From: Chryseosolibacter sp964438975
GTDB lineage: Bacteria > Bacteroidota > Bacteroidia > Cytophagales > Cyclobacteriaceae
Assembly: GCA_964438975.1 (NCBI GenBank)
Contig: CAYTMU010000033.1
Location: 1 to 44,022, forward strand
Reading direction: 5' to 3'
Length of the DNA: 44,022 bases
Shown here: one piece after another, positions 16,557 to 24,387 of the stretch
How positions within the stretch are numbered: position 1 is the first letter of the stretch
Layout of the letters: the number at the start of each line of letters is the position of its first letter
Position numbers and translations under genes: made by a program
The notes under the pieces: generated by a model
Databases searched by the model: none
Seen by the model: the letters and a program-made list of their open reading frames with translations, nothing else
Told to the model about the DNA's origin: nothing

Positions 16557-16579
16557 TTCATGACTTCCCTTTCTCCAGA

Positions 16580-16623
16580 GCGCGTCTATCCCCCCGATAG
16601 CTATCGGGGTCCGCCACTTTGGC
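16580..16623 (-). pseudogene. Decayed 5' copy of tRNA-Leu split by a GC palindrome
   Basis: On the minus strand it reads GCCAAAGTGGCGG, then 22 bases containing CCCCGATAGCTATCGGGG, then TAGACGCGC. The 13-base and 9-base flanks match the start of the intact tRNA-Leu gene next door exactly; in the intact gene only six bases (AACTGG on the minus strand) lie between them. No anticodon arm or 3' half follows. It cannot fold as a tRNA. It looks like a partial duplication of the tRNA gene into which a palindromic repeat was placed in the D-loop. Confidence 0.7.
16592..16609. repeat. Perfect 18-bp palindrome CCCCGATAGCTATCGGGG
   Basis: The 18 bases equal their own reverse complement. The core CCCGATAGCTATCGGG is, from memory, an overrepresented palindrome in Bacteroidota genomes. 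Here it sits inside the tRNA-Leu remnant, with extra C and G bases on the flanks. Confidence 0.75.
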
Positions 16624-16808
16624 TCCTGCAGTCTCCTTCCGGGGCCACGCAAAGGAAGGATGCAAATATGGGAGAAAAATTTAGTTTTCGCACGTCTTAT
16701 CATCGAGAATCTGATATCCCCCTTCCGCGCTAAAATCCGGGTAAGGAAATACGTGAACCAGTCCCCACTGCCGTGGACCGCGGACTGTCGACAGTGCACA
16801 AAATGCCG

Positions 16809-17120
16809 TCATCCCGCCACCCGCATAGTATACGCCTGCGGCCGTTCGGCGAACAGGGGCTTGACGGCCGGCCATACTCCGGCGAAGAGGTCCGACTGTC
16901 GGTAATGCTCCAGGCTGTCGGTATCGCGCCAATGACTCAATGTTGTGCAAACAAGGGGATTGTCGACGTCGACTAGTAATTCGAGGTGTTCGCATCCGTC
17001 AAATCCGCGGATAGCCTCTCTGTTGCGTTCGAAGATCGTGTGAAATGTGCCGATCCCGTCGGGGGTAAAGGTCATGCGCACTAGCCGGACGACGGGTGTG
17101 CTCGCTGCTGGGGTATTCAT
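16809..17120 (-). CDS. Antibiotic biosynthesis monooxygenase (ABM) domain protein
   Basis: A 103-residue cytosolic protein with one ABM ferredoxin-like fold: VRLVRMTFTPDGIGTFHTIF at the first strand and helix, then CEHLELLVDVDNP, and the closing THW-like strand SHWRDTDSLEHYRQSDLF, which is the most recognisable family motif. Such proteins are small dimeric oxygenases or binding proteins of varied function. The start overlaps the stop of the SAM-hydrolase-family gene by 4 bases (ATGA), so the two are translationally coupled; a second possible start at Met16 is less likely because it breaks that coupling. The role is unknown. Confidence 0.85.
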   Translation of the reverse strand: MNTPAASTPVVRLVRMTFTPDGIGTFHTIFERNREAIRGFDGCEHLELLVDVDNPLVCTTLSHWRDTDSLEHYRQSDLFAGVWPAVKPLFAERPQAYTMRVAG

Positions 17121-17887
17121 GGGTCTTCAAATGTTATGTTCACAACGCTGTCGTAACTGAGGCCGAGTAGTTCGGAGGCGTTGCCTTTATATATGCCGAT
17201 CTCGAGGAATCCAAGGTCATTGAAGACGAGGAAACATTCGCCTTGCTCGGCGTGGTTGTATGCGGCATGGATGCGCGGGAATTTTTCACCTCCAAACTGG
17301 ATGCTGTAGTTCTTGTCTTTACTCAGGACTTCGAACGCTTGCCGGGGTATGTTGGTGATCAGATTGCCGAAATGGTCGACGCGGATGACGTTGCCTATGA
17401 TCTGCTTGCGGGTGGCCTTGACTTGCCGGTCGATGAATCTCTTCATCTCGCCGGCGGCGGAACCTAGTTGGGATGGCTCGATACCCGTGGCCAGCCGCGC
17501 GGCGGCGGGCGCGAGGATGTTTTTTTCGGGGAAGGTTGTGACCTTGCTGTCGGCGAGTGTCCACGTTCCTTCGGGGGGATGATCGCTGATCAAACTTAAC
17601 AGTCCGTTGTCGGTGCCGACGAAATAGTGTCCCTCGAGCTTGACGACGATGTATTGGTCACCGCGATCGCCGGCGGAATCAACTCCGACCATGTGAATGG
17701 TGCCGGTGGGAAACTCGCGAAAGATTGCGCGCAGTACGTATGCGCCGTGGGCGATGTCGAAAAGCCGGATGTTGTGGCTGATGTCGACGATGACGATGGC
17801 TGGCGAATGGCTGAGTATACGCGCTTTGATGGCTGCTACATAATGATCACTTTCTCCAGCATCGGTCAAAAGTGTTATCAAGGCCAT
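17117..17887 (-). CDS. SAM hydrolase / SAM-dependent halogenase family protein (DUF62)
   Basis: A 256-residue cytosolic protein of the S-adenosylmethionine hydroxide adenosyltransferase family, which splits SAM to adenosine and methionine. ITLLTDAGESDHYVAAIK at the N-terminus and VGTDNGLLSLI near residue 90 are family signatures; the C-terminal beta domain includes RVDHFGNLITN. The catalytic Asp is probably Asp70 (VGVDSAGDRGD), but the loop is shorter than the common DPGVGxxR form, so the Arg falls five residues after the Asp rather than seven; this may be a Bacteroidota variant. The gene is followed by the coupled ABM-domain gene and is divergent from the PhoH gene. Confidence 0.88.
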   Translation of the reverse strand: MALITLLTDAGESDHYVAAIKARILSHSPAIVIVDISHNIRLFDIAHGAYVLRAIFREFPTGTIHMVGVDSAGDRGDQYIVVKLEGHYFVGTDNGLLSLISDHPPEGTWTLADSKVTTFPEKNILAPAAARLATGIEPSQLGSAAGEMKRFIDRQVKATRKQIIGNVIRVDHFGNLITNIPRQAFEVLSKDKNYSIQFGGEKFPRIHAAYNHAEQGECFLVFNDLGFLEIGIYKGNASELLGLSYDSVVNITFEDP

Positions 17888-17951
17888 TCAGAAAGCGGGT
17901 TTAGACGTTCAGTGCGGCACGGGTCGTGTGCGAATTTGTTGTACTTTCGTA

Positions 17952-17959
17952 CAAAAATA
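17952..17959 (-). promoter_or_regulatory. -7 box for the SAM-hydrolase-family gene
   Basis: Minus strand TATTTTTG, a perfect TAnnTTTG, about 64 bases upstream of the start at 17887. It abuts an inverted repeat TTGTAC, four bases, GTACAA (17939-17954), which on the other strand contains TACTTTCG, one base off the same consensus and pointing at PhoH. Overlapping divergent promoters are plausible; no -33 element was confirmed. Confidence 0.4.
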
Positions 17960-18094
17960 AGCTATCGTGTCGAATTTCCCCGGTCGCGGTCATTAGCACT
18001 CGAAATATAGTGGACGATGCAGCATTCCGGAACTTCCTGCGTGGCCCAGGGGTTATCTAAAGCATTGACTACATTATACAACAGGAACAACCAT

Positions 18095-19063
18095 TTGATA
18101 GAGAAAACAGTAAATCTTGACAACATTTCGTTGATCGACTTTCTGGGGGTCGAAAACAAGAACATCGACTCACTGGCGGCGGCGTTCCCCAAAACCCGCA
18201 TCGTATCCCGGGGCAACCAAATAGTGCTTCGGGGAAGTACTGCAGAGATTGTTCAAATTGACGATATCCTTGCTTCCTTGATTCAGCATTACCACAAGTA
18301 TGGCCGTATCACCGAGGAGAATGTAAAGAGCTACATCGCTCGGGAGGATGAGATCACGTTGCCGGATTCGGTTAACGGAGTGGCTCCGGATGGTGTGATC
18401 ATCTACGGTACGCGTGGTTCGGCGATCAAGGCGAAGACTGTCAATCAACAGCGGCTCGTGGATGAGACGGGTGATAATGACCTGGTCTTTGCGCTGGGTC
18501 CTGCAGGGACGGGGAAGACGTATATCTCTGTCGCGCTCGCGGTGCGGGCGTTGAAAAGCAAAGCGGTGAAGAAGATCATTATCTCGCGTCCTGCCGTGGA
18601 GGCGGGGGAGAACCTGGGTTTCCTTCCAGGTGATCTGAAGGAGAAGATCGATCCATATCTGCGTCCCATCTATGACGCGCTGAATGACATGATCCCTTAC
18701 GAGAAGCTTAGCTACTACATGGAACGCGAGATCATCGAGATCGCGCCGCTGGCTTATATGCGGGGTCGCACGCTGAACAATGCATTTATATTGCTGGACG
18801 AGGCGCAAAACACGACTCCCATGCAGATGAAGATGTTCCTGACGCGTATGGGACCGGAATCAAAGATGATCATTACGGGAGATCCAACGCAGGTTGACTT
18901 GCCGACTAATCAACGCTCCGGCCTCAAAGAGGCGATCCGTATCCTCAACAATGTCAAGGGGATCGGCTTTGTCGAACTCACGGACAAAGATGTCGTTCGT
19001 CATCGTTTGGTGAAGGATATTATTGACGCCTACAATCGGTCGACGGTCGACAATTCACGGTAG
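18095..19063 (+). CDS. PhoH family ATPase
   Basis: 322 residues from a TTG at 18095. I chose this start because the protein then reads LIEKTVNLDNISLIDFLGVE, which matches where Bacteroidota PhoH proteins normally begin; the ATG at 18017 would add 26 residues with no family resemblance. An N-terminal KH-like region (SRGNQIVLRG) is followed by the P-loop GPAGTGKT, then PAVEAGENLGFLPGDLKEK, Walker B FILLDEAQNTTPMQ and the GDPTQVDLP motif. PhoH proteins are cytosolic NTPases linked to RNA metabolism. It stands alone, 95 bases ahead of comEC on the same strand. Confidence 0.9.
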   Translation: MIEKTVNLDNISLIDFLGVENKNIDSLAAAFPKTRIVSRGNQIVLRGSTAEIVQIDDILASLIQHYHKYGRITEENVKSYIAREDEITLPDSVNGVAPDGVIIYGTRGSAIKAKTVNQQRLVDETGDNDLVFALGPAGTGKTYISVALAVRALKSKAVKKIIISRPAVEAGENLGFLPGDLKEKIDPYLRPIYDALNDMIPYEKLSYYMEREIIEIAPLAYMRGRTLNNAFILLDEAQNTTPMQMKMFLTRMGPESKMIITGDPTQVDLPTNQRSGLKEAIRILNNVKGIGFVELTDKDVVRHRLVKDIIDAYNRSTVDNSR

Positions 19064-19158
19064 GCCGGCCCCTGCCCCCTAGCCCCTTACCCAATTTAGT
19101 CCGGAAAATCTTTGAATTGCCCGACTCACATCCCGAAGGGAAGTAAGTACCTTCCTCC

Positions 19159-21243
19159 ATGCTTCGCTGGATTCCGTATACGTTCGTTCGCACGGTCCTG
19201 TTTTTCATCGGGGGCATTGTTGTTGGCTACTATCGCCTGCTGGTGCTTCCTATCGCGGCTGCTTTCGCGGTCGTCGTTATACTCTTCATTGCTTATTTTC
19301 TCGTGGCGCGCATGCGCCGGGGTTACCGACGTCGTCTTAATCCCGGATGGATCGGGTTGTCGATTGTCTTTATACTTGGATTTGTCCATGTGCGGTTGCA
19401 GACGCAGTCGGATGATACCGATCATCTCCTGCATTACCGAGACGAGGTTGGAGTATTTCGCGCGATCATCACGCGCTTTCCGGAGGAGCGGAGCCGGTCC
19501 TGGAAGATAGAGGCACGGGTGGATGGTGTCTATACCTCGGAGTGGGAAGCGCGGCGGGGTGGCATTGTGCTCTACTTCGCAAAAGCGGACTTCCCGGAAC
19601 CATTCGCGTACGGAGATGTGCTGCTGATCCGGGGTTCGCCGCAGTTACCGGATTCGGCGCGCAACCCTGGTGAATTCGACTATCGTCGTTACTTGTCGCT
19701 GCGCAATATCTACCACCAGTGTTTCGTCCGCGGCGAAGATGTGCATCTCATCGGCCATGCACCGGACAATGTGGTTCGCAAGTTTGCGTTTGAAGGCCGC
19801 CGTCGGGCAGAGGCTGTGTTGAAGCAATACATTCCTGGCGACCGTGAACGGGGCGTGGCGTCTGCGTTGGTGCTCGGTGTCACAGATGGACTCGACCATG
19901 AATTGCTCGATGCCTATTCGGGGACGGGTACGATGCACATCCTTGCGGTGTCCGGTCTGCATATCAGTGTAATCTATCTCATCTTATTGCGTGTACTGTC
20001 TCCGCTGAACCGCTCACGGCGTGGTCGCTGGATAGTAGCATTCGCGTCGCTCGTGTTGCTCTGGTTGTACGCGTTGGTGACGGGACTAAGTCCGTCAGTG
20101 CTCCGGGCTGTGATGATGTTCTCGTTCCTGGCGATCGCGAAGCCGTGGTCGCGGTCGACGAATGTGTATAACACGCTGGCGGTATCGGCTTTCTTTCTGT
20201 TGTTATATGATCCGTTCCTGGTCTTTTCGGTTGGTTTCCAGTTGTCGTATGTGGCCGTGCTTGGCATCGTTCATATCTATCCGCGGATTCTTCACGCGTG
20301 GCAACCGGATCGGGTAATCACGGTTGAGATATGGAAGGCGGCGGCAGTGTCTATCTCGGCGCAAGTGGCGACGCTGCCGGTGAGCTTGTTGTACTTTCAC
20401 CAGTTTCCAAACTATTTCCTGGTGTCGAACTTGCTAGTTGTGCCGTTGTCGTCCGTGGTCCTCGTCGCGGGTCTGGTCCTCGTTGCGGTGAGTTTCTTCG
20501 CTGCCGTGGCAGGGGTGATCGGGGTTTGCCTGGCGTGGATCATCCGGCTGCTGAACGGCATCGTGTTCACTATGGACGGGCTGCCTTTTGCTGTGATCGA
20601 TAATATTCACATCTCCGTTCCGCAGGCGCTGCTATTGTTGCTGCTGATCGGTTTTGTCCTCACGTTGTTTGATGCGAAGGACTTCCGCTTTGTCGTTTAT
20701 TGTTTCGCAACGGCGCTGGCATTCGCTGTCCTGCAGTGGATACACTTTTACCGCGATGTCGACGTTCGGAAATTAGTGGTTTATTGTGTGCCGGGTCGCA
20801 GTGCGATTGACATGATTGATCGGGGGCGTTTCTACTTCGTCGCCGACAGTGCCTTGCTCGGGGCTCCGCGGACTATCGCGTTTCACATTGCGCCGTACCG
20901 GATTGCGTCGGGTGCGACATGGGAGGGTGTGACGAGTATCCACGTGTTCCGGGGTGGGATACTCACCCAATGGAGTGGTGGGAGGGTGCTACACTTGACG
21001 GATCGCGACTACGAGCTGCCAGAAGGTCTTGCGGTCGACTGGCTGATCATCGGCCGCAATGCGGTGCGCCATCCGGATGAACTCGAAGGTCGCATCCAAT
21101 GTGGGGTTGTTGTGTTGGATAGCAGCAACTCGTTTTTATTGGCGTCGCGCTTCGTGGAGGCGGCGAAGTTGCATAACTTAGAGGTGCACTCGGTATTGCA
21201 TCGCGGTGCGTACATTACAGCAATCGGAAAAACGGGAACATGA
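19159..21243 (+). CDS. comEC: ComEC/Rec2 family DNA-uptake channel protein
   Basis: A 694-residue inner-membrane protein. Two N-terminal helices and a DUF4131-type beta domain (LLIRGSPQLPDSARNPGEFDYRRYL) lead into the Competence domain: GTGTMHILAVSGLHISVIY at about residue 260, then SPSVLRAVMMF, DPFLVFSVGFQLSYVAVLGI and SAQVATLPVSLLYFHQFPNY. It forms the channel that brings single-stranded DNA into the cytoplasm in transformation. The C-terminal 160 residues show no metallo-beta-lactamase HxHxDH motif, so the nuclease-like domain found in many ComEC proteins is absent or degenerate, as in many Bacteroidota. Its last bases overlap the start of the enoyl-CoA hydratase gene (ATGA). Confidence 0.92.
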   Translation: MLRWIPYTFVRTVLFFIGGIVVGYYRLLVLPIAAAFAVVVILFIAYFLVARMRRGYRRRLNPGWIGLSIVFILGFVHVRLQTQSDDTDHLLHYRDEVGVFRAIITRFPEERSRSWKIEARVDGVYTSEWEARRGGIVLYFAKADFPEPFAYGDVLLIRGSPQLPDSARNPGEFDYRRYLSLRNIYHQCFVRGEDVHLIGHAPDNVVRKFAFEGRRRAEAVLKQYIPGDRERGVASALVLGVTDGLDHELLDAYSGTGTMHILAVSGLHISVIYLILLRVLSPLNRSRRGRWIVAFASLVLLWLYALVTGLSPSVLRAVMMFSFLAIAKPWSRSTNVYNTLAVSAFFLLLYDPFLVFSVGFQLSYVAVLGIVHIYPRILHAWQPDRVITVEIWKAAAVSISAQVATLPVSLLYFHQFPNYFLVSNLLVVPLSSVVLVAGLVLVAVSFFAAVAGVIGVCLAWIIRLLNGIVFTMDGLPFAVIDNIHISVPQALLLLLLIGFVLTLFDAKDFRFVVYCFATALAFAVLQWIHFYRDVDVRKLVVYCVPGRSAIDMIDRGRFYFVADSALLGAPRTIAFHIAPYRIASGATWEGVTSIHVFRGGILTQWSGGRVLHLTDRDYELPEGLAVDWLIIGRNAVRHPDELEGRIQCGVVVLDSSNSFLLASRFVEAAKLHNLEVHSVLHRGAYITAIGKTGT

Positions 21244-22019
21244 AGTACGTCCAATATTCGGTGGAAGACCGCATCGCCTTTATCACGCTCGACAGGCCGG
21301 ACAAGAGCAATGCCTTAAGCCATGATCTGGTGTCGGAATTAAAGTTGGCATTCAAGTCAGCCGAAGAGGATCCTGCTGTCCGTATCGCGGTGCTCCGCGC
21401 GAATGGCGACGCCTTTTGTGCTGGCGCGGATCTTCAATACCTCCAGGATCTCCGGGCCAATTCCTTTGAACAAAACCTGGCGGACTCCGATCACCTCAAA
21501 GAGTTGTTCGCAGCGGTATATCAGATGAGGAAGGTTGTTATCGCGCAAGTTCACGCAGCGGCGCTCGCCGGTGGCTGTGGACTTGCTTCGGTGGCTGACT
21601 TTGTCTTTGCGGCGCCGGAGGCGACGTTCGGGTATACAGAGGTGAGGATCGGGTTTGTCCCGGCTATCGTTATGGTCTTTCTGATCCGGAAGATCGGTGA
21701 GGGTCGTGCGCGCAAGTTGCTGCTCGGAGGTTCGATCATCAGCGCGGACGAAGCGCTGGAACTCGGTCTGATCCAGTATGTCGTTCCACAAGAAGAGCTT
21801 GCTCAGGCCGTTCGTGAATTCGCGGGGCAACTTATCTCGAATAATTCTTCCTATGCGATGGCAGTAACGAAGCAGATGATTGCGAAGGTGCAGTCGATGA
21901 CGATTGATGAGGCACTATCATTCGCCTCCGAGATGAACGCAAAGGCGCGCGGTAGTGATGATTGCCGGCGTGGTATTGCCGCATTCCTGAATAAGGAGAA
22001 GATCGACTGGAGCTCATAA
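21240..22019 (+). CDS. Enoyl-CoA hydratase/isomerase family protein (methylglutaconyl-CoA hydratase-like)
   Basis: A 259-residue cytosolic crotonase. FCAGADLQYLQDL (residues 59-71) and LAGGCGLAS (109-117) build the oxyanion hole. Glu134 in GYTEVRIGFVP matches the second catalytic Glu of crotonase (Glu164 in the rat enzyme). At the position of the first Glu (Glu144 in rat, GGCEL) this protein has Gly (GGCGL). A single-Glu crotonase may be an isomerase or a hydratase with altered chemistry; Bacteroidota proteins of this shape are often annotated as leucine-pathway methylglutaconyl-CoA hydratases. The start overlaps the comEC stop by 4 bases, a coupling with no obvious functional logic. A strong palindromic terminator follows. 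Confidence 0.9.
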   Translation: MKYVQYSVEDRIAFITLDRPDKSNALSHDLVSELKLAFKSAEEDPAVRIAVLRANGDAFCAGADLQYLQDLRANSFEQNLADSDHLKELFAAVYQMRKVVIAQVHAAALAGGCGLASVADFVFAAPEATFGYTEVRIGFVPAIVMVFLIRKIGEGRARKLLLGGSIISADEALELGLIQYVVPQEELAQAVREFAGQLISNNSSYAMAVTKQMIAKVQSMTIDEALSFASEMNAKARGSDDCRRGIAAFLNKEKIDWSS

Positions 22020-22025
22020 ACGACA

Positions 22026-22049
22026 AAAGGGTACCACGTGGTACCCTTT
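22026..22049. terminator. Bidirectional terminator between convergent genes
   Basis: A perfect 24-bp palindrome with arms AAAGGGTACCAC and GTGGTACCCTTT. It sits 6 bases after the enoyl-CoA hydratase stop and 20 bases from the stop of the opposing coiled-coil lipoprotein gene. The A and T tracts at both ends allow it to work on either strand, though the T runs are short. Confidence 0.75.
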
Positions 22050-22069
22050 GTGTAATCGATTTCCAGAAG

Positions 22070-22810
22070 TTATCCGAGGTCTTTCTCCAGTTCTTCTACT
22101 TTTGCCTGCGCTTCGTCCTTGCCCATCTCTACGGCTTTGCGGTAGAGGTCAAGCGCTTCTTGCTGTGCTCGCTTTTTCTTGCGTGGCGCGAACTGAGTTC
22201 GGTTGGCAGCTTCTTCGAGTGCCTGCGCCTGCTGAAAGTAAGATTCGGCAGCGAAGTTCTTGCTCTCGTCGTTGAGATCCTCAAGAGCTGACTCCAGTGC
22301 TGTGACGTTCTCTTCGCGTTCGCGAAGTGCCATCTCGTTTAGAACGATAAGTGAGTCGCGCGAGGTCACTGTGCGTGTCAGTGTCTGGTTCTGAGCCCGG
22401 ACGGATGCGACTTCTTGCTCGAGTGACGTCAGCTTCGCCGTAGTTTCTTCAAGATCGGCTTTCATGCGCCTTACAGTGCTGGCATATGCGCGGTTTTGCT
22501 TAGCCTTCTCTTCAAGCTCTTCAATTTTCGCACGGCTTTCTTTTACATATTCGCGAATGCTGGCGAGTCGGTTTTTGTAATCCTGATACGATGCGCCTTC
22601 TACCATGTCAGTGCGGAGCAACTGGCGGCTTGCATCAATCGAATCAATCATCACGCCTACTTCCTGTAGAGCTTGTTCAGTCTGCTGGCTAGCGTGCAAT
22701 TCGGTTTTCAGGGAATCAATTTCTTGCTGGAGTGCAGCTTCTTTTTGTTTGTCATTACAACTTAAAAGGAGGCCTGCAGCAGCTAAACCCAGGATGAATG
22801 TTCGGATCAT
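22070..22810 (-). CDS. Coiled-coil lipoprotein of unknown function
   Basis: 246 residues. The signal ends in LLSC with Cys18 as the lipidated residue. From residue 20 to about 180 the sequence is almost entirely helical with heptad-like Leu/Ala and alternating charges (EIDSLKTELHASQQTEQAL, LTSLEQEVASVRAQNQTL), a long coiled coil. The last 60 residues hold one TPR or Sel1-like helix pair (EALDLYRKAVEMGKDEAQAK), preceded by a basic KKKR patch. I cannot name a function; structural, envelope-spacer or scaffold roles are typical for such proteins. It is convergent with the enoyl-CoA hydratase gene and separated by a palindromic terminator. Confidence 0.85.
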   Translation of the reverse strand: MIRTFILGLAAAGLLLSCNDKQKEAALQQEIDSLKTELHASQQTEQALQEVGVMIDSIDASRQLLRTDMVEGASYQDYKNRLASIREYVKESRAKIEELEEKAKQNRAYASTVRRMKADLEETTAKLTSLEQEVASVRAQNQTLTRTVTSRDSLIVLNEMALREREENVTALESALEDLNDESKNFAAESYFQQAQALEEAANRTQFAPRKKKRAQQEALDLYRKAVEMGKDEAQAKVEELEKDLG

Positions 22811-22894
22811 AATATCGTGTTTTAGGTTAATCTCAACCTGAGTTGAACAAATACTGCGTCAGCTGGCGCATGTCGCCGACGGCGGGCGTCGAAA

Positions 22895-22964
22895 TGCGTA
22901 ATTGGCAGTCAAGCTGCGTAATTGAGCGATTAATTGCGTTTTATGACGATTGATGGAAATCGTC
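22895..22964. repeat. Direct and inverted repeats upstream of the BNR-repeat gene
   Basis: TGCGTAATTG occurs at 22895-22904 and 22915-22924, 20 bases apart, so both copies face the same side of the helix. GACGATT and its complement AATCGTC (22945-22951 and 22958-22964) form an inverted repeat just after. The gap lies between divergent genes and could carry a regulator site; no matching regulator was identified. Confidence 0.4.
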
Positions 22965-23096
22965 GTTCCGGTAGATGCTGTTGTCTTATTCCACACTTTG
23001 ATGATGAAAGTGGCTGCCTGGCCTGGATGTCGGAGGGGCCGGTAAATGCACGCGCTTGTTTGCTCGATTCGCGAAGTTTGCATTAATTGTCAGGCT

Positions 23097-24371
23097 ATGA
23101 CTATGAAGGGAACCCTATGCCTATTTGCGATACTCTCGCAGCTATTGCCGGCGGCCGCACAGGTGAAGAACACCCTGCTTGGTGAGATTGGAGGGGAGGG
23201 TGCTTGTGCCAGCGCTATTGCAGTAAATCCTCGCAACCCGTCTAACATCGTGGTGGTTTCGGGGCGCGGCAACTCCTGGATCACAAAGGATGGGGGCGCC
23301 TCCTGGAAGGAAGGTAAAGTCGCTTCGGGATCGAACTTCCTCGGAAATCCGGTACTTTTCGCGGATGACAAGGGTGGCTACCACCTGTTGAGCTTATTTG
23401 ATTCGGACGGCGAATCTCCCGGTGCCCGGCTAGCCTTCCAGCGGTCAGGAGATGGGGGCGAAACCTGGGCTGATGGCGATGTGGTTGCCATCGATCCGTC
23501 TCGTCACGTCCAGAACCCGTGGGCCATCCGGGATGGAAAAGGGAACTGGTTCGCAACTTGGATGCAGTTCGAAGGGGGCGACCTTACGGATCCGGGGTGT
23601 AAGGCGAGCGTGTTTTTCAGCATGTCGAAAAATGGCAAAAAGTGGTCCGATCCGACCAGGATCGGCGATTTCGGCAGGTGTCTCCTGCAAAACACTACCG
23701 GTGCGGCGGTGCCGGCTGTGACATACGACGGCAAGGCCATGATCGCCTGGTCTGGCAACAACAAGATACTGCTGGACAGGTCCTTCAATGGCGGCGAATG
23801 GTGGCTGAGTAACGACATCACAGTCGCGGATCAGAAAGGGGGGTCGAGTTTGTTGGTACCGGGTCATGGCTCCTGCAATGCTACTCCTATCCTGATGACG
23901 GATCTCAGCAAGAGTCATTTTCGCGGCAGTCTGTATATTGTTTGGTCGGACCAGCGCAATGGTGAGCACGACACCGACGTATGGTTCACGCGTTCGCACA
24001 ACTTCGGCGATAACTGGTCGTTGCCTACACGCGTTAACAACGATGGGTCGGGGCGCCATCAGTACATGCCCTGGATGACGGTCGATCAGGCGACGGGGTA
24101 TATCTATGTCTTGTATTATGATCGGAGGGATCACGAAGACAACAGTACAGACGTTTATCTCGCGTGGTCGGCTGACGGTGGGGCGTCGTTTCACAATAAA
24201 CTGATTAGTGAATCGCCTTTTACGCCAGAGGAGCGGTCTCCGGTAGGAGCTTTTATCAATGTTTCAGCGCATAAGGGAACCATTGCGCCGGTGTGGTCGC
24301 GCGTGGACGATGGCAAGGTGAGTGTGTGGACGGCCGTGCTGAAACAGGAAGATCTCGCCAAGAAGGACTGA
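23097..24371 (+). CDS. Secreted BNR-repeat (sialidase-fold) protein
   Basis: 424 residues from the ATG at 23097; a second ATG at 23103 (MKGTLCLFAILSQLLPAAAQ) also gives a clean signal peptide and cannot be excluded. Four Asp-box turns are visible: TKDGGASWKEG, SGDGGETWADG, SHNFGDNWSLP and SADGGASFHN, the hallmark of six-bladed sialidase/BNR propellers. Blade sequences such as YIVWSDQRNGEHDTDVWF and YVLYYDRRDHEDNSTDVYL are regular repeats. I do not see the full set of Arg and Tyr/Glu residues needed to call a true sialidase, so it may be a binding protein or another hydrolase. It stands alone and is convergent with the DsbA-like gene 16 bases away. Confidence 0.87.
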   Translation: MTMKGTLCLFAILSQLLPAAAQVKNTLLGEIGGEGACASAIAVNPRNPSNIVVVSGRGNSWITKDGGASWKEGKVASGSNFLGNPVLFADDKGGYHLLSLFDSDGESPGARLAFQRSGDGGETWADGDVVAIDPSRHVQNPWAIRDGKGNWFATWMQFEGGDLTDPGCKASVFFSMSKNGKKWSDPTRIGDFGRCLLQNTTGAAVPAVTYDGKAMIAWSGNNKILLDRSFNGGEWWLSNDITVADQKGGSSLLVPGHGSCNATPILMTDLSKSHFRGSLYIVWSDQRNGEHDTDVWFTRSHNFGDNWSLPTRVNNDGSGRHQYMPWMTVDQATGYIYVLYYDRRDHEDNSTDVYLAWSADGGASFHNKLISESPFTPEERSPVGAFINVSAHKGTIAPVWSRVDDGKVSVWTAVLKQEDLAKKD

Positions 24372-24387
24372 ACTCTTTGTGCTGCGG

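Noticed and set aside
23445..24194. 249-residue open frame on the minus strand
   Set aside because: Antisense to the BNR-repeat gene, which has a signal peptide and four Asp boxes.
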